NCBI RefSeq assembly: GCF_002407605.1
Contig: NZ_NXGV01000001.1
Coordinates: 1,052,895-1,116,894, forward strand
Length of the DNA stretch: 64,000 nucleotides
Origin: Marinobacter sp. ANT_B65
Lineage (GTDB): Bacteria > Pseudomonadota > Gammaproteobacteria > Pseudomonadales > Oleiphilaceae
Direction of reading: 5' to 3'
Shown here: positions 8,531-20,898 of the stretch, piece after piece
How positions within the stretch are numbered: the stretch's first letter is position 1
How the letters are laid out: every line of letters starts with the position of its first letter
Made by a program: the position numbers and the translations under genes
The notes under the pieces: generated by a model
What the model was told of the DNA's origin: nothing
The model's database searches: none
Seen by the model: the letters and a program-made list of their open reading frames with translations, nothing else

Positions 8531-10000
8531 GTGAGTCACGAGCAGATGAACCAGTGCCTGTCCAACTGGATGGACAGAGAATCCACCGCGGAGGCGATGA
8601 TTCCGCTGATCGGCCGTCTTTACCGGAAAAACAACGTTGTCACCTCCGTATACGGTCGCGCAATTATCAATCAATCAGTTATTGATATTATTCGCGCGCA
8701 CAGGTTTGTACGCCAGGTGGAACAAAGCGAGTTGTCTGTCCATGACACTCTGCCAATTCTGCAGGCCATGGACCAGATGGAGCTTGGGCGTGCACACGTC
8801 GACATCGGTAAGCTGGCTGTAAAATTCAAGGAGGAAGGCGGTGATCTGACCGAGTTCCTCAAGAAAGAAATCGGCCCGGTAGTTGGGCTTTACCCTTCCC
8901 AATCGGAAGAAGATGCCAGTAACGACACCAAAGATGTTGTGCTTTATGGCTTCGGTCGTATCGGGCGTCTGCTTGCGCGTATTCTTATAGAGAAAGCTGG
9001 TGGCGGTAATAATCTGCGTCTGCGGGCGATTGTTGTGCGCCACGGTGGCGCTGAAAGTGACCTGGAAAAACGTGCCAGCCTGCTGCGCCGCGATTCCGTG
9101 CATGGTCCCTTTGACGGCACTATCAGTGTGGATGAGGAAGAATCGGCGCTGATTGTCAACGGCAATTATATCAAGGTGATCTATTCAGCAGGCCCTGATA
9201 AGGTTGATTACACCCAGTACGGGATCAACAACGCGATAGTTGTGGATAACACAGGTATATGGCGTGATGAGGAAGGCCTTGGTCTGCACCTTAAGTCCAA
9301 GGGAGTTAGCCGGGTGCTGCTTACTGCGCCGGGTAAGGGCGATATCAAGAACATCGTTTACGGTATAAACAGTGACTGGATTACAGCCGAAGACAAGATC
9401 CTGTCTGCAGCTTCCTGTACTACCAATGCCATTACTCCTGTGCTGAAGGCGATCTATGACGAGTATGGCATTGAAGACGGCCATGTTGAGACAGTGCACT
9501 CATACACCAACGATCAGAACCTGATTGATAACTACCATAAAGGTAGTCGCCGTGGCCGGAGTGCTGCGCTGAACATGGTTATCACCGAAACCGGTGCTGC
9601 AAAGGCGGTTTCCAAGGCCTTGCCGGAGTTGACAGGTAAACTGACCGGCAACGCTATCCGGGTTCCGACTCCGAATGTCTCCATGGCAATCCTCAATCTC
9701 AACCTGAAAAAAGAGGTTGATGTGGAAGGTGTTAATGATTTTCTGCGTGAGATGGCGTTGCACTCGGAGTTGCAGAAACAAATCGATTTTGTGAACTCTC
9801 CGGAAGTTGTATCTACTGACTTCGTTGGTTCACGTCATGCCGGCATCGTTGATGCCCAGGCGACAATTACTGCTGGAAAACGGCTGATTCTCTATGTCTG
9901 GTATGACAATGAGTTTGGTTACAGTGCGCAGGTTATCCGGGTGGTTAATCAGATGGCTGGCATCAGCTATCCTATTTTCCCGAAGCGTTCGCGCGACTGA
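8531..10000 (+). CDS. gap: Glyceraldehyde-3-phosphate dehydrogenase, long form
   Basis: A 489-residue GAPDH. The NAD-binding fold begins only near residue 135 (LYGFGRIGRLLARIL), so there is an N-terminal extension of about 130 residues compared with the usual 330-residue enzyme. The catalytic motif ASCTTNAITPVL places the active cysteine at residue 296. The long form beside mfd resembles PA3001 of P. aeruginosa. The start is GTG with an AGGGG ribosome site at 8518-8522. Whether it works in glycolysis, gluconeogenesis or with NADP cannot be read from sequence alone. An intrinsic terminator follows. Confidence 0.92.
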   Translation: MSHEQMNQCLSNWMDRESTAEAMIPLIGRLYRKNNVVTSVYGRAIINQSVIDIIRAHRFVRQVEQSELSVHDTLPILQAMDQMELGRAHVDIGKLAVKFKEEGGDLTEFLKKEIGPVVGLYPSQSEEDASNDTKDVVLYGFGRIGRLLARILIEKAGGGNNLRLRAIVVRHGGAESDLEKRASLLRRDSVHGPFDGTISVDEEESALIVNGNYIKVIYSAGPDKVDYTQYGINNAIVVDNTGIWRDEEGLGLHLKSKGVSRVLLTAPGKGDIKNIVYGINSDWITAEDKILSAASCTTNAITPVLKAIYDEYGIEDGHVETVHSYTNDQNLIDNYHKGSRRGRSAALNMVITETGAAKAVSKALPELTGKLTGNAIRVPTPNVSMAILNLNLKKEVDVEGVNDFLREMALHSELQKQIDFVNSPEVVSTDFVGSRHAGIVDAQATITAGKRLILYVWYDNEFGYSAQVIRVVNQMAGISYPIFPKRSRD

Positions 10001-10025
10001 GAACAAGCGCCGGAATGGGCGCTGA

Positions 10026-11612
<1,587 letters not shown>

Positions 11613-11616
11613 TACG

Positions 11617-12825
11617 ATGGCAATCAGGCAGTTTCTCGATGGAATCGAGCATCATTTTGAAAAAGGCGGCAAGTATGAGCGCTGGTATGCGCTGTACGAA
11701 GCTGCCGACACCATTTTCTACACGCCCAGTTCGGTAACCTCCACAACCTCACACGTGCGTGATGGCGTTGATCTCAAACGCATCATGATCACGGTCTGGA
11801 TGTGTACCTTCCCGGCAATGTTCTTTGGTATGTGGAATATCGGTTTCCAGGCTAACAGTTTTCTGGCGTCAAACCCGGATGCATTGATTGCTGACGGTGG
11901 ACTGCGCGCAGCCTTTATACAGGCTCTTGCTGTTACCGGGGCTGGTGCTGGTGTCTGGGATAATTTTGTATACGGGATGGCGTATTTTATTCCCGTTTAT
12001 GCCGTCACCTTTGTGGTTGGTGGTTTCTGGGAAGTGCTGTTTGCCACCGTGCGTCGCCACGAGGTAAATGAGGGCTTCTTTGTAACCTCAATCCTGTTTG
12101 CACTGATCTGTCCTCCGACAATCCCTCTGTGGCAGGTAGCTCTGGGCATTACCTTTGGCGTAGTGATCGGCAAGGAAGTCTTCGGTGGAACCGGTAAGAA
12201 CTTCCTGAACCCGGCGCTGACTGGTCGTGCGTTCCTGTACTTTGCTTACCCTGCGCAGATCTCTGGCGATACGGTATGGACTGCAGTTGATGGCTTCAGT
12301 GGAGCAACGGCCCTGAGCTGGGCAGCAAGCGGTGGTCTGGATGCGCTTGAAAGCAATATCGGCTGGATGAACGCATTCGTGGGCTCCATTCAGGGCTCCA
12401 TGGGCGAAACTTCGACGCTGGCCGTGCTTATTGGTGGCCTCGTACTGGTTGGTATGCGCATCGCCAGCTACCGGATTGTGGGCGGTGTCATGATCGGCAT
12501 GATCGGTATGTCTGTTCTGCTGAATGTTGTCGGTTCTGAAACCAACCCGATGTTTGCAGTTCCGGCGCACTGGCACCTGGTTATGGGTGGTTTTGCATTC
12601 GGCATGATGTTTATGGCGACTGACCCTGTGTCTGCGGCCATGACCAACACCGGTCGTTGGTGTTTCGGCATTCTGGTTGGCGTGATGACTATCCTGATCC
12701 GGGTTATTAACCCGGCTTTCCCGGAAGGTATTATGCTGGCAATTCTATTTGCTAACCTCTTTGCTCCGCTTATGGATCATTACGTGGTTCAGGCAAACGT
12801 TAAAAGGAGGCTCGCTCGTGGCTAA
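11617..12825 (+). CDS. nqrB: Na+-translocating NADH:quinone reductase subunit B
   Basis: A 402-residue integral membrane subunit with about ten hydrophobic helices. The flavinylation motif SGAT is present in [11 protein letters not shown], placing the FMN-linked threonine at residue 231. NqrB also binds riboflavin and forms part of the sodium path. It starts 4 bp after nqrA, and its last codons overlap the start of nqrC. Confidence 0.96.
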   Translation: MAIRQFLDGIEHHFEKGGKYERWYALYEAADTIFYTPSSVTSTTSHVRDGVDLKRIMITVWMCTFPAMFFGMWNIGFQANSFLASNPDALIADGGLRAAFIQALAVTGAGAGVWDNFVYGMAYFIPVYAVTFVVGGFWEVLFATVRRHEVNEGFFVTSILFALICPPTIPLWQVALGITFGVVIGKEVFGGTGKNFLNPALTGRAFLYFAYPAQISGDTVWTAVDGFSGATALSWAASGGLDALESNIGWMNAFVGSIQGSMGETSTLAVLIGGLVLVGMRIASYRIVGGVMIGMIGMSVLLNVVGSETNPMFAVPAHWHLVMGGFAFGMMFMATDPVSAAMTNTGRWCFGILVGVMTILIRVINPAFPEGIMLAILFANLFAPLMDHYVVQANVKRRLARG

Positions 12826-13621
12826 CGGTAAAGAAACAGTCTCCAGAACGCTGATCGTTGCTTTGGTGTTGAGTATTGTATTTTCCGTTGTGGTTTCTAC
12901 CGCAGCAGTGGTGCTCCGCCCGGCGCAGATCAAGAACCAGAACCTGGATATCAAAACCAACATTCTGTCTGCGGCTGGAATGCTGCCTCAGGGTGCGGGT
13001 GCTGATGAAATTGAGCAGGTTTTTTCGCAGTTTGAAGTGCGCCTTGTGGATCTGGAAACCGGCGACTTTGTGGAGCCGTCTTCGGTAAACGTGCAGGATC
13101 CCATGAAGTACGATATGTACAAAGCTGCTTCAGACCCAGAAATGTCCACTAATATACCTGCCTCGGAAGACAAGGCCGGAATCAAGCGTCGCCCCAATGT
13201 TGCCAAGGTTTACACCCTGAGCGAAAACGGGAACCTGAAACGCGTGGTTTTGCCGATTCATGGGTACGGACTTTGGTCCACGCTTTATGGATTTATGTCT
13301 CTTGAAGGTGACCTCAACACGATTGAAGGTCTGGGTTTCTATGCGCATGCGGAAACACCGGGTCTTGGTGGTGAAGTCGATAACCCGCGCTGGAAATCCC
13401 AGTGGGTTGGCAAGGAACTATACGGTGATGACAAAACCGAGCCTCAGATCCGTCTGATTAAAGGTGGTGTTGGTGCCAACACTGCGGACAAAGAGCACAA
13501 GGTTGATGCGCTTTCTGGTGCAACCCTGACCAGTCGAGGCGTTCAGCAGCTGGTTAATTACTGGATGGGTGACCGGGGTTACGCACCGTTCCTCAAGAAA
13601 CTTCGTGAAGGGGAGGTCTGA
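12818..13621 (+). CDS. nqrC: Na+-translocating NADH:quinone reductase subunit C
   Basis: A 267-residue subunit with one N-terminal membrane helix (about residues 10-30) and a periplasmic FMN domain. The [10 protein letters not shown] motif near the C terminus carries the second covalently bound FMN on Thr 236. The GTG start at 12818 has a strong AAAAGGAGG ribosome site (12802-12810) and overlaps the nqrB stop by 8 bp. The longer frame from 12749 would run well into nqrB. Confidence 0.95.
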   Translation: MANGKETVSRTLIVALVLSIVFSVVVSTAAVVLRPAQIKNQNLDIKTNILSAAGMLPQGAGADEIEQVFSQFEVRLVDLETGDFVEPSSVNVQDPMKYDMYKAASDPEMSTNIPASEDKAGIKRRPNVAKVYTLSENGNLKRVVLPIHGYGLWSTLYGFMSLEGDLNTIEGLGFYAHAETPGLGGEVDNPRWKSQWVGKELYGDDKTEPQIRLIKGGVGANTADKEHKVDALSGATLTSRGVQQLVNYWMGDRGYAPFLKKLREGEV

Positions 13622-13623
13622 TC

Positions 13624-14289
13624 ATGGCCGAAGTAACTGCCAAACAGGTTCTTTTTGAACCGATTTTCAGTAACAACCCGATCGGGCTGCAGATCCTCGG
13701 TATCTGTTCAGCGCTTGCAGTAACCACCAGCATGAACGTCACCATCGTTATGTGTCTGTCGGTTATCGCTGTTACCGCGTTTTCCAACCTGGCTGTATCA
13801 CTGGTTCGTACCCAGATTCCGGGGAGTATCCGGATCATCGTACAGATGACCATTATTGCCTCCCTGGTAATTGTGGTTGATCAGATACTCAAGGCTTATG
13901 CCTATGAGATCAGCAAGCAGCTTTCTGTATTTGTTGGCCTGATCATTACCAACTGTATTGTTATGGGGCGTGCCGAAGGCTTCGCCATGAAGAACGGCCC
14001 CTGGCTGAGTTTCCTGGATGGCATCGGTAACGGTATGGGCTATTCGGTTATGCTGCTGTTCGTAGCCTTCTTCCGTGAGCTTCTGGGTGCAGGTTCATTG
14101 TTTGGTGTCACTCTGTTGTCACCAGTCAACGAAGGTGGCTGGTACATCACCAACGGCCTGTTGCTGCTGCCACCGAGTGCCTTCTTTATCATTGGCCTGG
14201 CTATCTGGGGACTGCGTACCTGGATGCCGGAGCAGGTAGAGGAAGCGGATTACAAGATGTCCCGCCACACCCATAAGGAGGCTTTCTGA
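13624..14289 (+). CDS. nqrD: Na+-translocating NADH:quinone reductase subunit D
   Basis: A 221-residue integral membrane subunit with about six helices, homologous to NqrE and RnfA/RnfE. With NqrE it binds the intramembrane iron-sulfur centre through conserved cysteines; one is visible in [14 protein letters not shown]. It starts 2 bp after nqrC, and its stop overlaps the nqrE start by one base. Confidence 0.95.
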   Translation: MAEVTAKQVLFEPIFSNNPIGLQILGICSALAVTTSMNVTIVMCLSVIAVTAFSNLAVSLVRTQIPGSIRIIVQMTIIASLVIVVDQILKAYAYEISKQLSVFVGLIITNCIVMGRAEGFAMKNGPWLSFLDGIGNGMGYSVMLLFVAFFRELLGAGSLFGVTLLSPVNEGGWYITNGLLLLPPSAFFIIGLAIWGLRTWMPEQVEEADYKMSRHTHKEAF

Positions 14290-14897
14290 TGGAGCATTAT
14301 ATCAGCCTGCTTCTCAAAGCTATTTTCATTGAGAACATGGCGCTCGCGTTCTTCCTGGGTATGTGCACGTTTCTGGCGATTTCCAAGAAGATAGAAGCTG
14401 CTACGGGTCTGGGTATTGCTGTCGTTGTTGTACTTACACTAACGGTGCCAGTCAATAACCTGATCTACAACAACATCCTGCGTGAAGGCGCGCTGGCATG
14501 GGCGGGTTTGCCTGATGTTGATCTGAGTTTCCTCGGATTGATTACTTATATCGGTGTTATCGCGGCTATTGTCCAGATCATGGAAATGATTCTGGATAAA
14601 TATATTCCGGCACTTTATTCCGCGTTGGGCGTGTTCCTGCCGTTGATTACGGTGAACTGCGCCATTATGGGGGCTGCACTTTTCATGGTGGAGCGTGACT
14701 ACACCTTCAGTGAAAGTGTGGTTTATGGCTTTGGAGCCGGTGTGGGCTGGGCCCTGGCCATTGTTGCTCTGGCCGGTATCCGTGAAAAGCTGAAGTATAG
14801 CGATGTTCCTGAAGGGCTTCGTGGCCTGGGTATCACCTTCATCACTGTTGGTCTGATGTCCCTTGGCTTTATGTCCTTCTCGGGGATTTCCCTGTAA
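14289..14897 (+). CDS. nqrE: Na+-translocating NADH:quinone reductase subunit E
   Basis: A 202-residue integral membrane subunit with about six helices. The conserved cysteine-containing segment [14 protein letters not shown] pairs with that of NqrD in inverted topology to hold the intramembrane iron-sulfur centre. Start and stop overlap nqrD (TGATG), typical of tight operon coupling. Confidence 0.95.
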   Translation: MEHYISLLLKAIFIENMALAFFLGMCTFLAISKKIEAATGLGIAVVVVLTLTVPVNNLIYNNILREGALAWAGLPDVDLSFLGLITYIGVIAAIVQIMEMILDKYIPALYSALGVFLPLITVNCAIMGAALFMVERDYTFSESVVYGFGAGVGWALAIVALAGIREKLKYSDVPEGLRGLGITFITVGLMSLGFMSFSGISL

Positions 14898-14934
14898 CCC
14901 ATCCGGTGATTCGGTTTAACGAAAAGGCGAGACC

Positions 14935-16161
14935 ATGTATACAGAAATAATACTCGGCGTGGTCATGTTCACCGTTATCGTTCTGGCGCTTGTGGCGATC
15001 ATCCTCGCGGCAAGATCCAAACTGGTAAGCACCGGTGATGTGACCATCGAAATCAATGACGATCCGGAACATACCGTGAAAACGGAAGCCGGTGGCAAGC
15101 TTCTGGGCACCCTGGCAGGAAGTGGTATTTTCCTGTCGTCAGCCTGTGGCGGTGGCGGCACCTGCGCTCAGTGCAAGTGTAAAGTGCTTGAAGGTGGCGG
15201 TGCGATGCTGGCCACAGAAAAGACTCACTTCACAAATCGTGAAGAGAAGGAAGGCTGGCGTCTGTCCTGCCAGGTTCCAGTCAAGCAAGACATGAAAATT
15301 GAAGTGCCTGAAGAGTTCTTCGGTGTGAAGAAGTGGGAGTGTGAGGTTATCTCCAACCACAACGTAGCCACTTTCATCAAAGAACTTGTGTTGAAGCTTC
15401 CGGAAGGTGAGGAAGTGGATTTCCGGGCTGGTGGTTATGTTCAGCTGGAGTGTCCTCCTTACGAAATCGACTTCAAGGATTTTGATATCGAAGAGGAGTT
15501 TCGCGGCGACTGGGACAAGCTTGATATCTGGCGCTACAAGGCAATCAATAAAGAAGACACCATCCGTGCCTACTCAATGGCGAACTATCCGGAAGAGAGG
15601 GGTCTTCTCAAGTTCAATATCCGTATCGCTACGCCACCTCCGGGTACTGATCACCTGCCGGGCATTATGTCCAGCTACGTGTTCAACCTGAAGCCTGGTG
15701 ACAAGGTTACGGTTATGGGGCCGTTCGGTGAGTTTTTTGCCAAGAAAACCGAGGCGGAAATGGTGTTCATTGGTGGTGGTGCCGGTATGGCTCCCATGCG
15801 CTCCCATATCTTTGATCAGCTGAAACGTCTGAACTCCAAGCGTAAAATCAGCTTCTGGTATGGTGCCCGAAGTGTCCGCGAGATGTTCTACGTGGAAGAT
15901 TTCGACATGCTTGCCAGGGAGAATGAAAATTTCGAATGGCACGTTGCCCTGTCTGACGCGCAACCTGAGGACAACTGGGAAGGCCCTACGGGCTTTATCC
16001 ATAACGTACTCTACGAGAACTACCTGAAGGATCATCCTGCTCCTGAAGACTGTGAGTTCTACATGTGCGGGCCTCCTATCATGAATGCGTCTGTAATCAA
16101 GATGCTGAAGGATATGGGTGTTGAGGACGAAAACATCATGCTGGATGACTTCGGAGGTTAA
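14935..16161 (+). CDS. nqrF: Na+-translocating NADH:quinone reductase subunit F
   Basis: A 408-residue electron-entry subunit. One N-terminal membrane helix (about residues 3-25) is followed by a ferredoxin-type 2Fe-2S domain with [16 protein letters not shown], then an FAD-binding domain containing RAYSMANYP and an NADH-binding domain with [11 protein letters not shown]. The C-terminal [10 protein letters not shown] and LDDFGG motifs are typical. It takes electrons from NADH and passes them to the other subunits. Confidence 0.97.
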   Translation: MYTEIILGVVMFTVIVLALVAIILAARSKLVSTGDVTIEINDDPEHTVKTEAGGKLLGTLAGSGIFLSSACGGGGTCAQCKCKVLEGGGAMLATEKTHFTNREEKEGWRLSCQVPVKQDMKIEVPEEFFGVKKWECEVISNHNVATFIKELVLKLPEGEEVDFRAGGYVQLECPPYEIDFKDFDIEEEFRGDWDKLDIWRYKAINKEDTIRAYSMANYPEERGLLKFNIRIATPPPGTDHLPGIMSSYVFNLKPGDKVTVMGPFGEFFAKKTEAEMVFIGGGAGMAPMRSHIFDQLKRLNSKRKISFWYGARSVREMFYVEDFDMLARENENFEWHVALSDAQPEDNWEGPTGFIHNVLYENYLKDHPAPEDCEFYMCGPPIMNASVIKMLKDMGVEDENIMLDDFGG

Positions 16162-16170
16162 ACCTTTCAG

Positions 16171-17223
16171 ATGACATTCCGCATGCTTCAACCCGTCAGG
16201 GCGGCCTTTGCCAGCATCTTTGTGATGCTGGCGCTGGCGGCCCTGGCGGGTTGCTCGTTTCAGTCAGAAGAAAAGGTCTGGGAAATCTCAGGTCCGGTAT
16301 TTGGTACTACCTATCATATAAGTGTTGTCTTGCCGGAGGATCACGAGAAGCTTGAGGTTCTTGCAAAAGGCATTGATGAGGCACTTGAAGGGGTCGATGC
16401 CTCCATGTCGACATGGAGAGAGGACTCGGAACTGTCGAAACTGAATCGCAGCAAAGATCAGTCAGACTGGATTCCGGTGTCGGAAGGCCTTTTTGAAGTG
16501 CTGGCCAAGGCCGACGAGATCTCACGGTTTACCGACGGAGCCTTCGACGTAACCATCGGGCCGGTGGTCAATCTCTGGGGCTTCGGACCGGAAGCGAGGC
16601 CCGAAAAGGTTCCTTCGAAAGAAGAGCTGGAGCGCGTTTTGGCTGCTACCGGTTACGAGCAACTGGCGTTTCGGGCGGATCCACCTGCGGTAAAGGCTGC
16701 GATACCCCAGTACATAGATCTTTCAGCTATCGCAAAAGGTTACGGTGTAGATGTTGTTGCCCGTTATCTCGACAGTGTGGGCGTTGGGGCTTATCTTGTC
16801 GAAATAGGCGGGGAGATACGTACTCATGGGCAAAAACCCGACGGCAGCGTATGGCGGCTTGCTATTGAACAGCCGGTGGAAGGGGCAGAGCATACTATAA
16901 GCCGTATTGTTTCCCTGCCGTCCCGGGCGATGGCAACCTCAGGGGACTATCGTAACTATTACGAATCAGACGGCCGGCGCTTTTCCCATACAATAGATCC
17001 TGAGACCGGTCAGCCGATCACACATCACCTGGCTTCTGTCACCGTTATTGCAGATGACAGCATGACAGCTGACGCGCTGGCGACTGGTTTCACTGTAATG
17101 GGTTACGAGCGGGCAAATGTGCTCGCAACGCGGGAGAATATTCCCGCCTATTTTATTATCCGGACGAAAAACGGGTTTGAGGTACATCAGACTCCGGCAT
17201 TTTCGTCGTACGTTACTCAGTAA
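16171..17223 (+). CDS. apbE: FAD:protein FMN transferase ApbE (lipoprotein)
   Basis: A 350-residue ApbE-family flavin transferase that attaches FMN to NqrB and NqrC threonines. The N terminus has a hydrophobic stretch and a lipobox LAALAGC, so it is probably a periplasmic-facing lipoprotein. Family motifs visible are DLSAIAKGYGVD, EIGGEIRTHG and SHTIDPETGQPI. It lies 9 bp after nqrF in the same operon, where its targets are encoded. Confidence 0.95.
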   Translation: MTFRMLQPVRAAFASIFVMLALAALAGCSFQSEEKVWEISGPVFGTTYHISVVLPEDHEKLEVLAKGIDEALEGVDASMSTWREDSELSKLNRSKDQSDWIPVSEGLFEVLAKADEISRFTDGAFDVTIGPVVNLWGFGPEARPEKVPSKEELERVLAATGYEQLAFRADPPAVKAAIPQYIDLSAIAKGYGVDVVARYLDSVGVGAYLVEIGGEIRTHGQKPDGSVWRLAIEQPVEGAEHTISRIVSLPSRAMATSGDYRNYYESDGRRFSHTIDPETGQPITHHLASVTVIADDSMTADALATGFTVMGYERANVLATRENIPAYFIIRTKNGFEVHQTPAFSSYVTQ

Positions 17224-17235
17224 GGGGAGGGCAAT

Positions 17236-17487
17236 ATGGGTACTTTTCTTCTGGTTTTTCTGATAGTGGTTATACTCGTAGCCGGCATGTCTGTTGGCGT
17301 GATTTTTGGCCGCAAGCCGATCAGTGGCACCTGCGGCGGGATCGGTGCGCTTGGTATCAGCTCTTCTTGTGATATATGTGGTGGCAACACCCAGAAGTGC
17401 GAAGAGGAGAATCAGCGTGTGGCCTCTGAGGCTGTTGCATCCGAAGAACTGGCCTATGATGCGACCAGAACAGAGCGCAAGCAGTAA
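17236..17487 (+). CDS. nqrM: NqrM, Na+-NQR maturation factor
   Basis: An 83-residue protein with one N-terminal membrane helix followed by a cysteine-rich segment with CGG, SSCDICGG and KC. This matches NqrM (DUF539), needed for assembly of Na+-NQR, presumably by delivering iron for the NqrD/NqrE centre. It is the last gene of the operon, 12 bp after apbE, with a GGGGAGGG ribosome site. Confidence 0.93.
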   Translation: MGTFLLVFLIVVILVAGMSVGVIFGRKPISGTCGGIGALGISSSCDICGGNTQKCEEENQRVASEAVASEELAYDATRTERKQ

Positions 17488-17552
17488 ACGCTGGCTGAGA
17501 TCAAATAATCATAATTACTTTTTCACGACGTAGATAAGGAGTCACCGCGCGC

Positions 17553-18944
17553 ATGGCAGAACATCATTATGACATCGTCGTTATCGGAGCTGGACCTTCA
17601 GGTGAAGGTGCAGCAATGAATGCGACGAAGCATGGCAAGCGTGTTGCTATCGTTGAAGACAAGCCCACAGTGGGTGGTAACTGCACCCATTGGGGTACGA
17701 TTCCTTCCAAGGCTTTACGTCACTCTGTAAAACAGATCATAACCTTCAATACCAATCAGATGTTCCGGGATATAGGAGAGCCCCGTTGGTTCTCGTTTCC
17801 CCGGGTGCTGCAAAACGCTCAGAAGGTTATTGGTAAACAGGTAAAACTGCGAACCCAGTTCTATTCCCGTAATCGTGTAGATTTAATCAACGGGCGCGCT
17901 TCGTTTCTCGATAATAGCCGGCTCGAAGTCCGTGGTAACAAGTCTGTCGAGACACTGCATTTCAAACAGGTAGTGATTGCGACCGGCTCACGCCCGTATC
18001 TGCCGCCAGATCTGGATTTCCGCCATCACAGAATCTACAACTCGGACACTATTCTTAACCTGTCTCACACACCGCGCACGCTCATTATTTACGGTGCCGG
18101 AGTTATAGGTTCAGAATACGCATCAATCTTTGCGGGTCTTGGCGTAAAGGTAGATCTGATCAACCCGGGTAGTCGTCTCTTGTCATTCCTTGATGACGAG
18201 ATATCGGACGCTCTGAGCTACCACCTGCGCAACAATGGCGTGCTGGTGCGTCACAATGAGCAGTATGAATCGGTAGACGGTGACGATCATGGCGTGGTTC
18301 TTTCGCTGCAGTCGGGCAAGAAAATTCGAGCAGATGCATTTCTCTGGTGTAATGGCCGGAGTGGCAATACCGATAACCTGGGGCTTGAGAACGTGGGCCT
18401 GACGCCTAACAGTCGTGGCCAGCTTGCGGTTGATGAGCATTACCGTACAGAGGTCGAGAACATCTATGCTGCCGGTGATGTTATTGGCTGGCCAAGTCTT
18501 GCAAGTGCAGCTTACGACCAGGGGCGTTCTGCTTCGTCAGATATTGTGGATGACGAGTACTTCCGGTTTGTTTCAGATGTACCCACAGGTATCTATACGA
18601 TTCCCGAGATCAGCTCGGTGGGTAAAACCGAGCGAGAGCTGACAGAAGCCAAGGTGCCCTATGAAGTCGGGCAGGCGTTTTTCAAGCATCTGGCCCGGGC
18701 GCAGATTACCGGCGAGGCTGTTGGTATGCTGAAAATCCTGTTCCATCGTGAAACCAAGCAGATTCTGGGCATACACTGTTTCGGGGACCAGGCAGCCGAG
18801 ATTGTTCACATTGGCCAGGCGATCATGAACCAGAAGGGTGAAGCTAACTCTCTGGATTATTTTATCAACACAACCTTTAACTACCCGACCATGGCGGAAG
18901 CTTATCGGGTAGCTGCGTTGAATGGTCTGAACCGGATCTTCTGA
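17553..18944 (+). CDS. sthA: Soluble pyridine nucleotide transhydrogenase
   Basis: A 463-residue FAD-dependent transhydrogenase that equilibrates NADPH and NAD+. The N-terminal FAD site is [13 protein letters not shown], and the NAD site is around [19 protein letters not shown]. Where lipoamide dehydrogenases carry two redox cysteines, the sequence reads [12 protein letters not shown] with only the first, which is characteristic of SthA. It is separate from but downstream of the nqr operon, an order I recall from Pseudomonas. Confidence 0.94.
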   Translation: MAEHHYDIVVIGAGPSGEGAAMNATKHGKRVAIVEDKPTVGGNCTHWGTIPSKALRHSVKQIITFNTNQMFRDIGEPRWFSFPRVLQNAQKVIGKQVKLRTQFYSRNRVDLINGRASFLDNSRLEVRGNKSVETLHFKQVVIATGSRPYLPPDLDFRHHRIYNSDTILNLSHTPRTLIIYGAGVIGSEYASIFAGLGVKVDLINPGSRLLSFLDDEISDALSYHLRNNGVLVRHNEQYESVDGDDHGVVLSLQSGKKIRADAFLWCNGRSGNTDNLGLENVGLTPNSRGQLAVDEHYRTEVENIYAAGDVIGWPSLASAAYDQGRSASSDIVDDEYFRFVSDVPTGIYTIPEISSVGKTERELTEAKVPYEVGQAFFKHLARAQITGEAVGMLKILFHRETKQILGIHCFGDQAAEIVHIGQAIMNQKGEANSLDYFINTTFNYPTMAEAYRVAALNGLNRIF

Positions 18945-18953
18945 CCGGTTCAG
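18927..18953. terminator. Inverted repeat at the sthA / phosphodiesterase junction
   Basis: A perfect 9-bp inverted repeat, CTGAACCGG / CCGGTTCAG, has a 9-nt loop that contains the sthA stop codon. It sits between two convergent genes. No T-run follows on either strand, so a role as bidirectional terminator or 3'-end protector is an inference. Confidence 0.45.
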
Positions 18954-18955
18954 AG

Positions 18956-19750
18956 TCAGTTGGCGGGTAGGGTATTCTTATCCGCCGCTGTGCTGTTCTG
19001 GCAGTCTGTCAGTGCCAGGCAGGAGCGTGCGCGGTTGTCAAAGAACATGCGCGTGCTTGTGGGGTAATCTGTGATGATACTGTCAACGCCCATGGTTTCA
19101 AGCTGAAGCATGTCCTGGATGCGATTAACCGTCCAGCAGGAGACATGTATTCCTCTCCTGCGAGCACTCTCCACAAGCGCCGGTGAACATAGTTTCCAGT
19201 TGATGCACAAGTAGTCACAGCCCAGTCGCACCGCGACGCCGAGCGGCCTCGGGAACCTTCGCTCCGCCACGAGCCCTGTGCGGATACGTTTATTTCTTCT
19301 CCGCATTTCTTTCAGAAACCACGCGTCTGTCGACGTAATCACTGCCGTCTGGAAGAGGTTCCGGTGCTGGATGATTTCCGTTAACCGGTTACACAAAATA
19401 TTCAGTCTGGTGCGATTATCCTTCTTTACTTCCAGTTGGAGGTGTTCGATACCATCAAACTGGTCCAGCAAATCTTCCAGCGTGGGGATACCGGTTTTTG
19501 CCGGCCATGGAGTTGTGTTACGCCGGGCATCCATGGCGGCAAGCTCTGCTGCCGTATACTGATATACGTTGCCTTTCTGGCCTGTGGTGCGGTCTGTCGT
19601 CAGATCATGTACCAGCACAGGTATACCGTCTTTAGACAGTACCAGGTCCAGCTCAAAATGCCGTACACCCTGCCGGTAGGCGTGCCTGAAGCCGGGTAAT
19701 GTATTTTCCGGAGCTTCACCTTTAGCCCCCCGGTGTCCGTAGACGATCAT
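18956..19750 (-). CDS. Glycerophosphodiester phosphodiesterase
   Basis: A 264-residue GDPD-family enzyme. The catalytic N-terminal motif GHRGAKGEAPENTLPGF is complete, followed by FELDLVLSKDGIPVLVHD, which supplies metal ligands. It hydrolyses glycerophosphodiesters from phospholipid turnover to glycerol 3-phosphate and an alcohol. There is no signal peptide, so it is probably cytoplasmic. Its ATG overlaps the stop of the DAHP synthase gene by 4 bp, indicating translational coupling with a functionally unrelated partner. Confidence 0.9.
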   Translation of the reverse strand: MIVYGHRGAKGEAPENTLPGFRHAYRQGVRHFELDLVLSKDGIPVLVHDLTTDRTTGQKGNVYQYTAAELAAMDARRNTTPWPAKTGIPTLEDLLDQFDGIEHLQLEVKKDNRTRLNILCNRLTEIIQHRNLFQTAVITSTDAWFLKEMRRRNKRIRTGLVAERRFPRPLGVAVRLGCDYLCINWKLCSPALVESARRRGIHVSCWTVNRIQDMLQLETMGVDSIITDYPTSTRMFFDNRARSCLALTDCQNSTAADKNTLPAN

Positions 19751-20874
19751 TCCGCTGTTTCACCTTTCAGACGCTGGTAAATGGCCTGGCGTTTTATCCA
19801 GGTATCGTGGCAAAGCTGTATATCTTCAAGGTAAGCCGGCAGTTCGTTCATAAGCAGTGCCTGAGGCCCGTCTACAAGTGCTTTTTCCGGCTTGGGGTGG
19901 AAGTCCACCAGAACCATGTTTGCCCCTGCAATCACGCCTTGTGCCGTGGCGTGCATCACATCCAGAATGCCGTCCGGCGACTTCTCCCGGGTCCCTACAG
20001 AGTGAGACGGATCGACACAGACAGGCATGCGTGTCAGCCTTTTAACGGCCGGAACATGAGCGAAGTCCACCATGTTGCGGTGAGGCTGACCCGCTTCGGT
20101 TTTCATTCCTCGCAGGCAGAAAATCACATTTGCATTGCCTTCACTGGCCAGGTATTCCGCTGCATTGAGGGATTCGTTCAAGGTAATACCGAACCCTCGC
20201 TTGAGCAGAACCGGATAAGTGCTTTGCCGGCCGATTGCTTTCAGTAACTCAAAATTCTGGGTATTCCGGGTGCCTACCTGAAGCATGACGCCAGTTGGCC
20301 GCCCAAGCTTTTCGAGGCAGGTATCGATTTCCTCAATATGGCTTTCATGGGTAATTTCCATGGCAACTACTTTGATGCCGTGTTTCCCGGCTTTTTCAAA
20401 TACCCATGGCAGGCAACCTTTACCATGCCCCTGGAAGGAGTAAGGATTGGTGCGAGGCTTGTAGGCGCCCATGCGGGTACAGACCTGGCCGTTATCCTCA
20501 AGGGCTTTCAACATCATTTCGACATGCTCTGGAACATCCACAGCACATAGCCCGGCAAAAATGTTGAGGTTGGACTGGTTAAAATCCACGCCGTTATACT
20601 GGAAACCTGTCTGGCGCTTATCATCTTTGTGACGCCCCAGAATCCGGTAGTCATCGGATATCCGGATGGCGCGTTCAACAGCTGGCAGGGCTTCGATCTC
20701 TTCCTTGTCGAGCGGCTTGGTGTCGCCGAGCAGGTAGATCTCTGTCAGCCTCTGGCTTACGCCCTGAATCTCATGGACCCGAACTGATACACCTGGCAGG
20801 TTCTCCAGAAAGTGCATCGTCTGGCGGTAGGCTTCACTGTCCATAGGGGTGTTGGGGTGGAGGATAGCTAGCAT
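19747..20874 (-). CDS. 3-deoxy-7-phosphoheptulonate (DAHP) synthase, class Ib-like
   Basis: A 375-residue DAHP-synthase-like enzyme, which would catalyse the first step of the shikimate pathway. The N-terminal 90 or so residues are a small regulatory-type domain. The barrel begins with FAGLCAVDVPEH, in the place where class Ib enzymes usually read GPCSVE, and includes RMGAYKPRTNPYSFQG, LLKRGFGITLNE and CVDPSHSVGTRE with metal-ligand candidates Cys, His and Asp. The altered first motif makes it a divergent member. The downstream phosphodiesterase gene overlaps its stop. Confidence 0.82.
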   Translation of the reverse strand: MLAILHPNTPMDSEAYRQTMHFLENLPGVSVRVHEIQGVSQRLTEIYLLGDTKPLDKEEIEALPAVERAIRISDDYRILGRHKDDKRQTGFQYNGVDFNQSNLNIFAGLCAVDVPEHVEMMLKALEDNGQVCTRMGAYKPRTNPYSFQGHGKGCLPWVFEKAGKHGIKVVAMEITHESHIEEIDTCLEKLGRPTGVMLQVGTRNTQNFELLKAIGRQSTYPVLLKRGFGITLNESLNAAEYLASEGNANVIFCLRGMKTEAGQPHRNMVDFAHVPAVKRLTRMPVCVDPSHSVGTREKSPDGILDVMHATAQGVIAGANMVLVDFHPKPEKALVDGPQALLMNELPAYLEDIQLCHDTWIKRQAIYQRLKGETAE

Positions 20875-20898
20875 GCGAACTCCTTTGTCATATGCGGG

